Source: Ancylostoma caninum (lineage: Eukaryota; Nematoda; Chromadorea; Rhabditida; Ancylostomatidae). Taken from it: DNA of 64,000 nucleotides. The notes under the pieces were generated by a model, which saw nothing but the letters and a program-made list of their open reading frames with translations, did no database searches and was not told the DNA's origin. Positions 45,049-55,913 of the stretch are shown in pieces (positions within the stretch are counted from its first letter, which is position 1; every line of letters begins with the position of its first letter). Both the position numbers and the translations under genes were made by a program. Where the stretch lies: the NCBI GenBank assembly GCA_037903475.1, contig JBAJFG010000136.1, forward strand, positions 1,178,501-1,242,500, written 5' to 3'.

Positions 45049-45969
45049 CCCAGACAAACTTTCGGAACTTCCGCGGAGCTTGCCGATTTCCGGAACTTCC
45101 GCGAGCCTGATTTACTACTAGAGCTCGATTTTCGGAACCTCCGCGGAAATATGACGTCACTCGTCGATTTTTTCGGAAGTTCCGCGCAGGTTCCGCGCAA
45201 GTTCCGAATGGAGACGCAGAGAAAAAAGTAGCTTCGGAACTTCCGCGGAGCTTGACACTTTTCGGAACTTCCGCGGAGCTTCGAGAGAGATGGAATGATC
45301 CAAGAAACTAACAGATCAAATGACATGTTTTTGTCCAATTTTTATAGTGATATGTTCTTGATTAACTTCGGCTAACCAAATAAGAAGCCGTGTAAAATAC
45401 AAAAATTTTTACGCTATTTTTTCCTCGAAATTCACTTCGGGATGCCCCAATAATGACATCTTTAATGTCGAATTTCGGGTAAAACTCGTGTCAGATAAAT
45501 GTACGCCTGTGATTATTCCCATAAATACGAAAATTTGACAGATTTTTACCAAAGAGGAATTTTTCCATGTTATCATTGATTTTGAAACCTGACGCGGATA
45601 CGTAGCACAGTCAGAGGGCAGACCTGCTTGAAGCTCATCTTCAGAAAACATAGTTACTACATGCGCAATTAGTGCTACGTGGTGGAACGATCTGTGGTGG
45701 GACTCATGATCCCACGATTTTTGGCATCGGGACGCCTGGAGGTGTTCATCACTCCATGTTGGCCCATTTTACCTTATTACTCGAATTATGATTCACTCTA
45801 TAATGCACGAATTACGTCACTCCTGTTCGATTTCGGAACTTCCGCGGAGCTAGTTCGGAACTTCCGCGGAGCCAGTTCGGAACTTCCGCGGAGCTTATTC
45901 GGAACTTCCGTCGGGTCACGCGCGCAAGTTCCGAACAAGCTCCGCGGAAGTTCCGAAAGTTTGTCTGGG
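45049..45969. mobile_element. Inverted-repeat element built of TTCCGCGGAA palindromes
   Basis: The ends CCCAGACAAACTTTCGGAAC... and ...GTTCCGAAAGTTTGTCTGGG are perfect inverted repeats of about 32 bp. Next to each end the motif TTCGGAACTTCCGCGGAGCT is repeated: about five copies or variants at 45059-45285, and about five in both orientations at 45830-45955. The core of the motif (TTCCGCGGAA) is its own complement. The middle (45300-45820) is unique and non-coding. No target duplication is obvious. Long minus frames over it come from the stop-free motif. Confidence 0.8.
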
Positions 45970-47085
45970 CTTGTGTGCGCAAACATAAGCCAGCAACAAG
46001 GAATACTAGCTGCACTATTATTTCCAAGATTCCAAATTCATAACTAAATTTACAGGTTTTTCTTTTTCTTTATTTTATTGCATCAACTCAAAATATCAGG
46101 CCTCAGGAGACTACGGGTGCGCCAGAATTATGGGTTCCACATAAATTTAATGTCCTACACAAATGAAGCTATAATTTCAGGGAATTCTCTTAGAGGGAAG
46201 GTTAAGTACTCCTACAGGAACGATAATCTACCTTTGATTTCAAATGTCACTCCATCAATGTCGACATAGGAGTTTGAGACTTACCGAGAAGGTGTTGTCT
46301 GCGGCACGCAAGTGGTAGTCACTATCACTCTCGAGTTTTTGTTAAATGTTGACTTGTACCCATCAAGGCTGATATGTGGTTTCTAGCATATATTTGATCT
46401 AGGAGTCATTCAGATAGAGTGATCTGGTTAGTGAATGCCGAAGGAGTTGGTAGGCCTGAAAATCCGATTTGAAAAAGTTTTGCTAACACCATTCTTGGGC
46501 CTTCTTGCGCGCTGCACGACCGGATGGCACTTGCTCTCATTTCAAAAGCTCCTCTTCAATTGTTTCAAAACAGTTGTTCTCTGTGACGGCTCCGCAATAT
46601 TCTTTTCACGCGAGATTTGGCTGCTACCACAGCTTTGACGCATTAGATCGCTCTGTATATGAAGTCCTGCATATTTTTGAAAGGCTACGAATTTTTTGTG
46701 TCTAGACGATGTTGTAGTGCTAAATGATAGCGATAGAACGCTGATTCCAGAATTGGAACATGCAGAAGTAGGTTTGGACTATAGGAAACATTTGAGAAAT
46801 CTCAGAAGGAAGTTGAAGCTTGTCAGTTCTGACAAGAGCAAATTCACAGTGCGCGGGCTCTGTTATATGGCAGGCCTGATGCGCCGGTGGCCTACCTATG
46901 AGTGAGCAGGCTTATAGATCCGGTATTCGAATTGTGTATGTTTCTGCCTGCCCGGTTGCGCGCTCTATTCCTGGATGGACTGGAACGCGCTTCTCATGGA
47001 AGTCTACTGTGGTGCAAAATCCAATTCTCTTTGATTCTCTGCATTATTCTTGTTTCGCCGAGTAAATTGAGAAGCAAACCAAGAT
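45970..47085. other. Unannotated stretch, no supported gene
   Basis: Frames of 63-69 codons occur on the plus strand (46435-46905). One reads NDSDRTLIPELEHAEVGLDY but has no domain I know. An acceptor-like ATAATTTCAG at 46168-46177 has no convincing donor after it. Confidence 0.35.
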
Positions 47086-47089
47086 TTTC

Positions 47090-47870
47090 ACAGTCTTTAT
47101 TTCGGCTAACGTTTCGGCGTCGAACGCCCAAACAGCCCACAAGTTACAATCCAACATGAGAGTAAGAACAAAAAACGAGACCAGTGAAGTAAAACCCGTC
47201 AATGCTTACCTAGATAGCCGTTAGCCGCGATGTAATGGTACCGCCGCGTTGAATAGGTGTACCGCTGCACTCTTCCTCTTCCGGCAATGCACTCTTCCTT
47301 CCTATTCATTTTCGGATTTCTAGCGGTTATCCAAAACGCTTCTATTGTTCTGCGGGCTGAAATTTCAGGCTCCCACGATAAGATAGTGACAGTCACCTCG
47401 AACGAACTGTTTCCATGCTTATGTCTGCGATGAGCTCCCAGAGGTGTAGCTATTCTTGATCTAGTCATGCCGTCCAGATGTTCCTTCATACACAGCGGAC
47501 GCCCGGTTTCACCAATGTACTGATCTCCACTTGCCTGGCAGGTGATCAGATAAGACTACGCCTGAGACCATACAGTCTCCATCCTTGCCGAATGGGCATA
47601 TAACACAGTTGGGCCTTATACAACGTTGGCCTGTTTTGAAGAAATGTTTAGGCGTGAACGAAGATATTCACTGAACGTCCAACGTTTTGGCATCTTTGCT
47701 CTCGTTGAACCAAGGACAATAAGTAACGAGCTGCCCAGTGGGCTACCGCTGTATTCATATTTCCACAACATTTCTTTCTACGTACGCGGTCTTAATGTAA
47801 AAGTCGCAAGGATGATACCATCATTTTTATTGTCCTCCTTAGTGATGAGGTGATCGGTCATAGTAGGAAC
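47090..47870 (-). mobile_element. Penelope-like element, GIY-YIG endonuclease end
   Basis: The minus strand reads TGQRCIRPNCVICPFGKDGD (47630-47570), then a frame-shifted GIY-YIG core (D-Q-Y-I-G-E-T-G-R-P-L, about 47520-47495). It then reads MKEHLDGMTRSRIATPLGAH, VTVTILSWEPEISARRTIEA and FWITARNPKMNRKEECI, the conserved C-terminal endonuclease of Penelope-like elements. The downstream tail includes CTAACGTTTCGGCGTCGAACG on the plus strand, usual near the ends of such elements. Frame breaks show it is dead. It is a different fragment from the reverse transcriptase piece at 17.4 kb, so two copies existed. Confidence 0.82.
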
Positions 47871-49400
47871 ACTTGCTCAACTATTTCGTTACCTCCTCTG
47901 TCTTTTCCGATCGTATATACTACTGTTCACAGCTGTAGCACAAGTACTGTAGAACAAGCATTCACCGCTGGTACAAAAAAAAACATCCACATCTCGGTAT
48001 TCCCCACCCTTTGCACACAGCAAGACATTCCACAGGAGTCTTTCACCTGACTTAGCCCAACTGTTGCTGCTCTGGTATCTGTGAACTTCTTCAATCCCTT
48101 ACGGCTTTCAGATCAAAGCCCTCTCTTCTCGATAATTTGTCCCGTGAAGATGTGTAAACAATTGCTTATCGCAAACATTTGGAGACGTTTCCATTGTAGA
48201 GAGATCATCTTTGAGGAGAACGACCTGTTCTTGGTTCAGGAAGCAGGAATCAAGATGAAAAGTGCTTAAAGGCAGTACTCATGCTGAAAACGTTTCCTCG
48301 CGCTTGTGCTTATTTCGAAAGTGCCATCAATACTGCAAAAGGAATCACTCCGAATCTTGCAGTTACTCGAGTTTTAAAATCGTACGCATGTACAAATGTG
48401 CCCACCATGCTTAACCCCGCCCCATTCTCTCTGCTCGTGTGCGGCTGCGTTCCTCAGCTGGTACGAGATCGATCAGAATTTTCTGATAGTTTTGGTCAGT
48501 CCTGCACCTCGGCCATCTCAGACGATAGATCTCGTCCACATGGGTCATTTATTGGCAATATATAACATAGTATTTCTTGCAAACGGTGTCTTTTTGGATG
48601 GTCTTCTCTCCACTAGGTGCAAAAGAGTAGCCTCCTAAGTAGAATTCCATGAAAAAAAAAATCGGCGACGTTTTTTTTTGTCGTGAGTGCTGTTTTTAAC
48701 TCGAATATGATAATAAAAGTTGAGTGCACTTTATTTTCTCGTTGTTGTCTGACGATATCACCAAAGAAATTGGTCGCTTTTTGATTAGGCCCAAGTTTTT
48801 CCATGTACTAGTAAACACTGACGTTACAAATGTATGAGGCGCGATCCCTCCAGTACATCTTTGCCGTGCCATTTCGGCGTCGTCGGCGAATAGTTTCTGC
48901 TCGCAGCAATAGCAGGGAATTCCCGTACAGATCCGCAGTACTGCGAGAATGATCGTGAATACTATTCTGAACGTAGTCTAAATACACGATTCAACGCGAA
49001 TGTCTAAATACACGATTCAACGCAATAACTGTCTGTAATTTGCGTTCCGGGTTGATTACAACTCAGAATTTCAACGACGACCTATTTAGTGAGATAATAA
49101 GCTGTACAGGTTGAAATCCTACTTGTTAGAATCTTGCTTGGCAAGACATTCTTCAGGACAATGAGCATCAAGCATTTTTGGCAATGCAAAAGAATAAGGG
49201 AATAATAAAGGGAATAAACGGGAGAATATGTGGGCGACACATTTGCTGGGTGGAGCACATACGACGCTAAGGAGTTCGACGTTGATGCTCCGGTTCAATC
49301 ACCCAAATATTATTCGAGATATTTTTGGTAGAGGATATCTTCATGGTCCGCCTTCCCTCTTAGTGCAGCGCGCTATATATAAAGTAGAATGTTTGTGCGT
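47871..49400. other. Unannotated stretch, no supported gene
   Basis: The plus frame at 48281-48565 (94 codons) has no motif. A 21-bp tandem repeat (TCTAAATACACGATTCAACGC) occurs twice at about 48978-49021. The sequence 49146-49188 is part of a perfect 43-bp duplication, listed separately. Confidence 0.4.
49146..49188. repeat. 43-bp perfect duplicate (copy 1)
   Basis: The run from ACATTCTTCAGGACAATGAG to TTTTTGGCAATGCA is identical at 54613-54655, while the flanks differ at once. On the minus strand it can encode LPKMLDAHCPEEC. No known repeat explains it. Confidence 0.8.
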
Positions 49401-49668
49401 GTGTGTATGTATGTACAGGGGTACCAAAAGTTTCCGGCCTGGAACACTTGCGGATTAACTAACGCAGTGAAATTTTGAAAGAAATAAATGTGCATTCCTC
49501 AAAGACCAAAACACCTTTCACCTCGCCATTTTATTAGACTCGTCCAATTCTATAAGAATTTTCATCATCCGAATTCAAACACCGGAAGTAGACTCTTTTC
49601 CGTTATCTATTTTGTTCCGGTGAAGTGCCGTTTCAGATTTATTCACGGATTCTAGTAGCTAGTCCCTA

Positions 49669-51125
49669 GTGTCCGTGGATTGTCGCGGTCACATTAAATA
49701 AAGTTGTTGCATTTCGCCAAAACAGTTGCATTTCTTGCACTTCATTGCTTTTCTTGCAACTCAATGCATCGTGATTGCTGTCATTGCATTTTTTTAATGC
49801 ATTGCATAAAATGCAATGCATTAAATTGAATGCATTGACACAAATTGCAATGCATTGCAACGAATGCATTGCATTTGTTTTGGTTTAATTACCCAAGTTT
49901 GAGGTACTCAAACGCATTGCGTCGTATCTGTTGCGGGGGAAAAATGCAAAGAAACATCTTTCTGATGAATTACATTAAATCCAATGCTTTAAATGAAATG
50001 TATTAAATGAAATGCATTAAATGCAATTCATTGACAAAAATTCACCGCATTGACAAAAATTGCAATGTATGGCAACAAATGCATTGCACTGCATTGGTTC
50101 AATTACCCAAGTTTGAGGTACTGCCAAGCGTTGCGTCGTATCTAAAACATTGGAAAAAATGGACCGTATTATTCAGACAAATCAGTGCATAGAACTAAGT
50201 GCATTAAATGCCAGCGTAGCACTTATTGCAATCTACTGCATTTTTCCAACAATGCGTTGTATATTTTTCAATGCATTTATTTTTCATCGGTTCTCCCACC
50301 CAAGTATGGGATCATCTCAATGGATGCACTGCATTAGGCTGCTATTAGACTCCACGCGAGGTATAGCACAGGGCTTCCGCGGCTACGCCTCGCCCCCAAT
50401 CGATAGGTATTGTTAGTGGAGACGGAGACACCCTCTGCTATACCTCGCGTGGAGTCTAATAGCAGCCTAATGCAGTGCATCGGTTGAGATGACCCCATAC
50501 TTGGGTGGGAGAACCAATGGAAAATAAATGCATTGAAAAATGTACAACGCATTGTTGAAAAAATGCAATAGATTGCAATAAGTGCAACGCTTTGCATTTA
50601 ATGCACTTAGTTTTATGCACTGATTTGTTTGAATAATACGGTCCATTTTTTCCAATGTTTTAGATACGGCGCAACGCTTGGCAGTACCTCAAACTTGGGT
50701 AATTGAACCAAAATAGATGCAATGCATTTGTTGCCATGCATTGCAATTTTTGTCAATGCGGTGAATTTTTGTCAATGCATTGCATTTAATACATTTTTCA
50801 CTTAAAGCATTGTATTTAATGCAAAATTAACAAAAAAACATTTTTTTGCATTTTCCTCCGCAACAGATACGACGCAATGCGTTTGAGTACCTCAAACTTG
50901 GGTAATTAAACCAAAACAAATGCAATGGATTGCTTGCAATGCATTGCATTTTTTGTCAATGCATTCAATTTAATGCATTGCATTTTATGCAATGCATTGA
51001 AAAAATGCAATGACACCAATCACAATGCATTGCATTGCAAAAAAAGCAATAAATTGCAACAAATGCAATTGTTTTGACAAAATGCAACAACTTTATTTAA
51101 CGTGACCGCGACAATCCACGGACAC
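49669..51125. mobile_element. Fold-back element of TGCAATGCATTG repeats, ~0.7-kb arms
   Basis: The outermost GTGTCCGTGGATTGTCGCGG (left) is mirrored by CCGCGACAATCCACGGACAC (right). The arms run 49669-50370 and about 50430-51125 and stay complementary through unique islands: TTACCCAAGTTTGAGGTACT against AGTACCTCAAACTTGGGTAA, and AGACTCCACGCGAGGTATAG against its complement next to the ~60-bp centre. Within the arms, ATTGCAATGCATTGCA-type motifs recur dozens of times. No transposase or clear target duplication is seen. Short frames (Met-His-Cys-Ile-rich) are by-products. Confidence 0.88.
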
Positions 51126-51689
51126 CCTAGACCTCGTCTACGAACAGGCTGAGTTAGCGAAATGCATTCGCCATTGTCATGAAGCAATGCAATTTTCTGA
51201 AAAAGAATACCTCGTTGAAGAGCCTGAATTCTATGGTTGAATTTCTGCAGTCATTTTTCTTGGCTCGTACAACAAAGGGGTGGAACAAAGTGATATTGTA
51301 ATTATCCACTTCATTGGGGCTTCATACAGATGATTAGGTGACACAATCTTTTCTCTTTCTCACAGAGCTTTGGACAAAACTTTTCCACCCTTGGTTCCGT
51401 GCTCGACCGCACTGGTCTCGGAGAGCTGCCCATCGCACCAAGCTTGGGACTTCAACTTGGCAGTGAAAGAAAAGATACTACAGAAAGTCTTCTTCGCTTT
51501 CTACAAAACTCCCGGAAATCTCCTTTGAATATTCAACTGGAATTTTCTTGTTGAACGCCGAAAAGGTTTCAAAGAATCAATGTTCTGCGAAGGTTAAAAT
51601 TATTAGATGGTTGCCTTGAAAATTAGCAACGGAAGTTTTGTATAGCTTCAATCCTTGCACACTTTTTGCAATCAAAGCCTGTCTGTTAA
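51126..51689. other. Unannotated stretch, no supported gene
   Basis: No motif-bearing frame and no repeats with ends between the fold-back element and the GC-rich MITE. Confidence 0.35.
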
Positions 51690-51986
51690 GTGGCTTTCAT
51701 ACATTTGCCGCGGCGGCAGTCGCCCATGGTTAAGCATAGGCCGGCGACGTCGCGGCGGCGGCGCCGCGGCGACGTCGCCGCGACAAGAGCGTGTTTACTT
51801 TTTTGCCGCGGCGCCGCCCGGCGACGTCGCCCAGCGGCAAGCGGCAAGGAATGGTCGAGGGGGGTATTTTGTCGCTGGGCGACGTTTGTGTGAAAGCGCG
51901 GCATGCCGCTCGGCGGCAACTTTTGCCGCGCACCCACTTTTGCCGCGGCGGCGGCGCCGCCGCCGCGGCAAATGTATGAAAGCCCC
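51690..51986. mobile_element. GC-rich MITE flanked by TTAA
   Basis: Ends TGGCTTTCATACATTTGCCG and CGGCAAATGTATGAAAGCCC are inverted over about 30 bp, continuing into GCGGCGGC/GCCGCCGC. Each end is followed outward by TTAA (51686-51689 and 51987-51990), so the target duplication is probably TTAA. The interior is about 65-70% GC with repeated GCGACGTCGCCG palindromes, in sharp contrast to the AT-rich flanks. Frames up to 111 codons on both strands are due to this GC content. Confidence 0.8.
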
Positions 51987-52439
51987 TTAATGCTCAATAA
52001 TTTTTCCTACAGCCGCGATAATCTGCCCTCGTCTTGTCTCTGCTCGTTGATGAAAGGTCGCTCCGGTTCTGACCGACTCCCACTCCATTAAAAACATTGA
52101 GTTCCAGAATTTTTTGTGGGAATGCTAGAAGACTTCCCCTTTCCTCAAATTTTTGGGGCGGACTTAGATTTTGTCCAATACAGTTCGTTTACAAAACAAA
52201 AATTCGTTGGTTGCTTTTCGCTGGATACACATTTTTTGAGCAATAACCATACGTTGGCATAGAAAACGTTATTATTTCTGGGAAATCTAGGGAAATCTCA
52301 TGAAGCTTCGCAAACAAACATGAAGGGCTTCACCCTTCATGATGCAACTTTTTGACACCCCTATACGTATGCATTTATGTATGTAAGTTCTTTATAGAAA
52401 TTGTGGAGAATCAACCGATCAGGGCCAAACCTTGTGCAC

Positions 52440-52860
52440 CTGGGGGTCGACGAAATCATGTCTACTGGAGTTTTTTTAAATGCCGAACACAAATATGATA
52501 ACCGTTTTGCACAAAAATATCTATTTATCGATTTTATTGATTTTTTGCAATACTTGGCCACGGTGCGGTAGGGACATGTCTACTGGGATTCTCTAATACG
52601 CTGAACACGAATGTTATAACCGTTTTGCACGAAAATATCGATTTGCCGACTTTATTGATTTTCTGCTTTTCTGCTGGGGCGGTGAGGACATGTCTACTGA
52701 GGTTCTTCAACGTGCTGAGTATGAATATGACGATTATTTCGACGAACACATTAATTCGGTGTCATCGAAATAACTTTGCTGACTTTGCGCTTATGGGTCG
52801 CTGAGAAAGGTCACTTGGGATTCACTAATGTGCTGATCACCAGAATTATGGGCATTTTAA
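52440..52860. repeat. ~117-bp tandem array, about four diverged units
   Basis: CATGTCTACTGG recurs at 52457, 52575 and 52688, and a decayed form appears at about 52806. Each is followed by a TT..TAATRYGCTGAACACRAATATGA-like block and ATAACCGTTTTGCAC...AAAATATCGATTT. The period is 113-118 bp. Units diverge by perhaps 15-25% by eye. No coding content. Confidence 0.8.
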
Positions 52861-52939
52861 TAAATTTATCGGCAATGGCAGTTGTCCTCAGCAATGTGAA
52901 GTAGCCAGGGTGGCAAAACACCCGAGCGAAGCCGAGTAT

Positions 52940-53560
52940 GCCGTCTAGTCAAGAATATGATAACCATTACTATCTACTACCTTGCTCCAACGATTGGGTA
53001 AGTCGCTGATTCCCTTCTTCCAGAAGCGCGCAGGCGGCGATTCAAGGAAGGCGGAGACCTCAGATAAAACATGGTCGGAATCGACGTTTTTTTTTGCTTA
53101 TGAACTATTTCAGATGCTGGAGCAGATGGGAATCAGAAGGGGCTAGATCAGGAGAGAGTGGGGGATGAGGATCCGTATCTCAGCCGATCTCCACTATTTT
53201 CTAACGGGTCTATCTCGCAATGTGAGCTGTAGCGTTTAAGTGGAGGAGATGCACGGCGGCATGTCTCCGCCGTTTTTCCTTGATCGCATCAGTCACTTTT
53301 TGCAGCTAACAAATGTAGACGGTAGATGTTACTGTGCTGCTTTGCGAGAGCAACTCGTAGTGCAGCATTCCTTCTGCGTCCCAGAAACAGCATAACGGAA
53401 CCTTCCGTGGGTGTAGTTCGGGTTTCAGTTCTACTGGTGGCTTTTGCCCACGTGGAGGCCAAACGACACTCCTGCCACTGTTATCACAAAGTAGCTAGTT
53501 TGTACACTGCACAGTCTTTAGCATTTCATTCGGCAAGAATTAAGCACCACCACCATCTTT
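52940..53560 (-). mobile_element. Decayed mariner-like transposase fragment
   Basis: The minus strand reads ARFWKKGISDLPNRWSKVVD (about 53020-52960), preceded by HVLSEVSAFLESPP. This is the C-terminal signature of mariner-family transposases (F-W..G...LP.RW). Further upstream, pieces such as a P-L-L-I-P-I-C-S-S-I stretch are in other frames. No terminal inverted repeats could be set. It is a different lineage from the TTAGGGTGG mariners. Confidence 0.6.
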
Positions 53561-53599
53561 GGAAGAATGATAATTATCATCATAGCTGCTCCGCCCACA

Positions 53600-54612
53600 T
53601 AATAGGAGCGCGGCTGGGCAGCTAACATAAGGAGGTGTGCGCGGCTGGTCGGCAAGGAAAGTGCACGAATTTAAGCTGTCATTCTCTTCTCCAAGACGGG
53701 ACCTACATGATTAGAAGGCTTGTCCGTCATGATGTTACATGCTATATCTGAAATCTGCTAAATTGTTTACAGAAGGTCAATATCCCGACGTGGTTGATTT
53801 CCAACCATGGCAACGAAAGAAGAATGCTTTTGATTTGTGGGAGGAAAGTGGCAGCTTCATGCAAAATCATGTTGAATATGGTGACCAGCTTCTGAAATTA
53901 CACCTCTGCAAGAAAATTGGGAAAATTCTCATAAAAGACTTTATCCTACGTGACACTTCCGAAATTCCAATAAGAAGTGGAACAAGCAAGCAGAGGTCGC
54001 AAACGTTTTAATACCCGTTTTTTACTTCGAAAGATTGAGCAAGATGGTGCAGCTACGTAGTTCTCGTTTTTCATGGCCAGCTTCCATGCATTCAACACTG
54101 TCAATAAATTGGTTTATCAAGAAGAAGGAAAGTAATATTGGCTAGATTTTACTAGTTGATGGCTTTCACTGTTTAGCATCACGGAGGAATATACAGCTCC
54201 GAATTGATAGAAGAAGTTAAGTCAGGAAGAAATCTCCAAGTAGGGGTAAGCATATTTATTATTTAGAGAGGGATAAGTTACTGTATAACGTTTGATCTCC
54301 TATTTCTCTACCAAAAGGCTTTGCTTCAATCCGCTTTTTTCTGATTTTCTCATCCTATCGAATGGAGAAAAGTTCAAACTTCAACTATCTTTCAGTTAAA
54401 GCATGGATTCCCAAGAAAGTTTCGCTTTGGAACATTTGGATATGTAGCGATGGTTGTGTACTGACGCTCTATGGGGCTTCTTAAGAACAGCTTAACAAAG
54501 ACAGAGGCTAAACTCATCCTACATCATTGAGCCTAAGCTTTGAATTCCTCGGTTTCCATACGTTCTCTACAATATCTTCACTTCCAGCTGCTGAGAAAAA
54601 AAGAAAACTTGC
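53600..54612. other. Unannotated stretch, no supported gene
   Basis: The plus frame 53739-54011 (MLYLKSAKLFTEGQYPDVVD..., 90 codons) is protein-like but unrecognised. A short block after CTATCTTTCAG at about 54383-54393 reads LKHGFPRKFRFGTFGYVAMV and stops, a weak terminal-exon candidate. Confidence 0.35.
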
Positions 54613-54655
54613 ACATTCTTCAGGACAATGAGCATCAAGCATTTTTGGCAATGCA
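54613..54655. repeat. 43-bp perfect duplicate (copy 2)
   Basis: Identical to 49146-49188 in the same orientation, 5.5 kb apart. Flanks are unrelated. Confidence 0.8.
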
Positions 54656-54763
54656 CATACCTGCATTTTGTTTTTACCAAAATGATATCGTTGCACTTTC
54701 TTTTGCTGCCTAACAAAATTTATTGGTCGAATTTGCCAAAAATATGTTTCATTCGTTCAAGTA

Positions 54764-54980
54764 TTAGGGTGGTAAGGAAGTCTTAAGACGATTTTATTGA
54801 TAGTTCCAGAACTTTTGATTATTGATCGGCACTCATGATCTACCGTGTGGAAGTTGTAGATTAAACTCGGGGTTTCTCCGTAATAGGCATATGTAGCCGA
54901 AATGCCTTCCTTAATTTTAATCACGACTTCAAGACCACAAGAGGCCCATAATCAGGTTTTCCTGCTCTGCCCGTGACAAC
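54764..54980 (+). mobile_element. Mariner 5' fragment (TTAGGGTGG family)
   Basis: It starts TTAGGGTGGTAAGGAAGTCT after a TA (54762-54763). It matches the reverse complement of the right ends of the copies at 13123 and 32585 (AGTTCCAGAACTTTTGATTA, TTAATTTTAATCACGACTTC) for about 215 bp, then stops matching. There is no second terminus. It is truncated and non-coding. Confidence 0.75.
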
Positions 54981-55329
54981 AATTATTTAGCCGTCGCCTT
55001 CACGCACTCTCTTCCATGGATGTGAATTCTATGTTGTGAATGTGACATTTCATGATGACTCCTATGCCTTCCAGAGTTCAGCTGAAAGGTGCTACAGCAG
55101 TGGGTTTTTAGTTTTTTTCAAGTGCAGTTTTCGTACAGTACTGTAATAGTTCGATAGGCAGAGCATGACCTGCTCGCCAAGCAAACGGATTCCACCAGGT
55201 GGTGTAAATTGATCAGAAGGCTTCAGTAAAGTTCACGTCAAAGTGGTGCGTATAAGCGGAATTGGAAGAACAATGGTCACTCTTTCGTCATCACCTCCTT
55301 GTTCATCTCGATCCTACTGACTTTGTTGA

Positions 55330-55800
55330 TCTTCAGATATAGCGAGCGAGCACCAGCAATCCTTCCTTTTGTCCCTCAGAGTTGCCCAAGCTTCGCTGAT
55401 GGTTTGTATTATGAGGGTTATCGTTAGCGAAACGAAGGTGGTTAGGTCGCCATCAACTCGCACTCCTATGGTATATTATTCTAGTCTCCGCATGACGTCC
55501 TCGAGAGTAGAGCTAAAACTTGTCCAGCCCCTCTCTTGACGTCGATGGTGATGTCGTCGAATGGAGAGCTCAAGAGCTCACGAAATATTTTGGACAATAG
55601 GCAGATGAGGCCATAATCGCTGATTTCCTGCGGGTCACCCTTCTTGTACAGCAATACGGTCCTCTGGTTTTCCACTGGTTAATTACCTTGCATTCCGACA
55701 GTTAACGCGTGAAAAGCCTAGCCAAGATGGTGACAATAACTGACGGCAGTTTCTTCAGTTCCCATCAAATCCTGTGGCCCGGTGCTGAAAAGACCTTGAA
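55330..55800 (-). mobile_element. RTE reverse transcriptase remnant with internal deletion
   Basis: Read from 55800 down, the minus strand follows the intact RTE. It begins with an A-P-G-H-R-I-like block, then RTVLLYKKGDPQEI and GLICLLS. It jumps to KIFREL, which skips about 89 residues that include motif A. It then has FDDITIDVKRGAGQ and a decayed F-A-D-D region near 55430. The jump keeps the frame. It belongs to the same family as the element at 24904. Confidence 0.8.
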
Positions 55801-55913
55801 GGGTTCACAAGAAAAAAAACAGCCGAAATTACGTTATATAATCCAATGTATTTTCGCGCTCAACAAAATTGTATTAGCTGGGTGCTGCATTGTTTATGTG
55901 AGTTCACGTATTA

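Noticed and set aside
49414..49640. Possible Tc1-type left terminus (TACAGGGGTACCAAAAGTTT)
   Set aside because: Starts at a TA and looks like a terminus, but no opposite end or transposase remnant was found, so the extent cannot be defined.
51655..51997. Overlapping 111- and 103-codon frames rich in Ala and Arg
   Set aside because: Product of a GC-rich palindromic MITE, open on both strands in several frames.
53739..54011. 90-codon plus-strand frame (MLYLKSAKLFTEGQ...)
   Set aside because: Protein-like by eye but with no motif, no splice sites and no second line of evidence.
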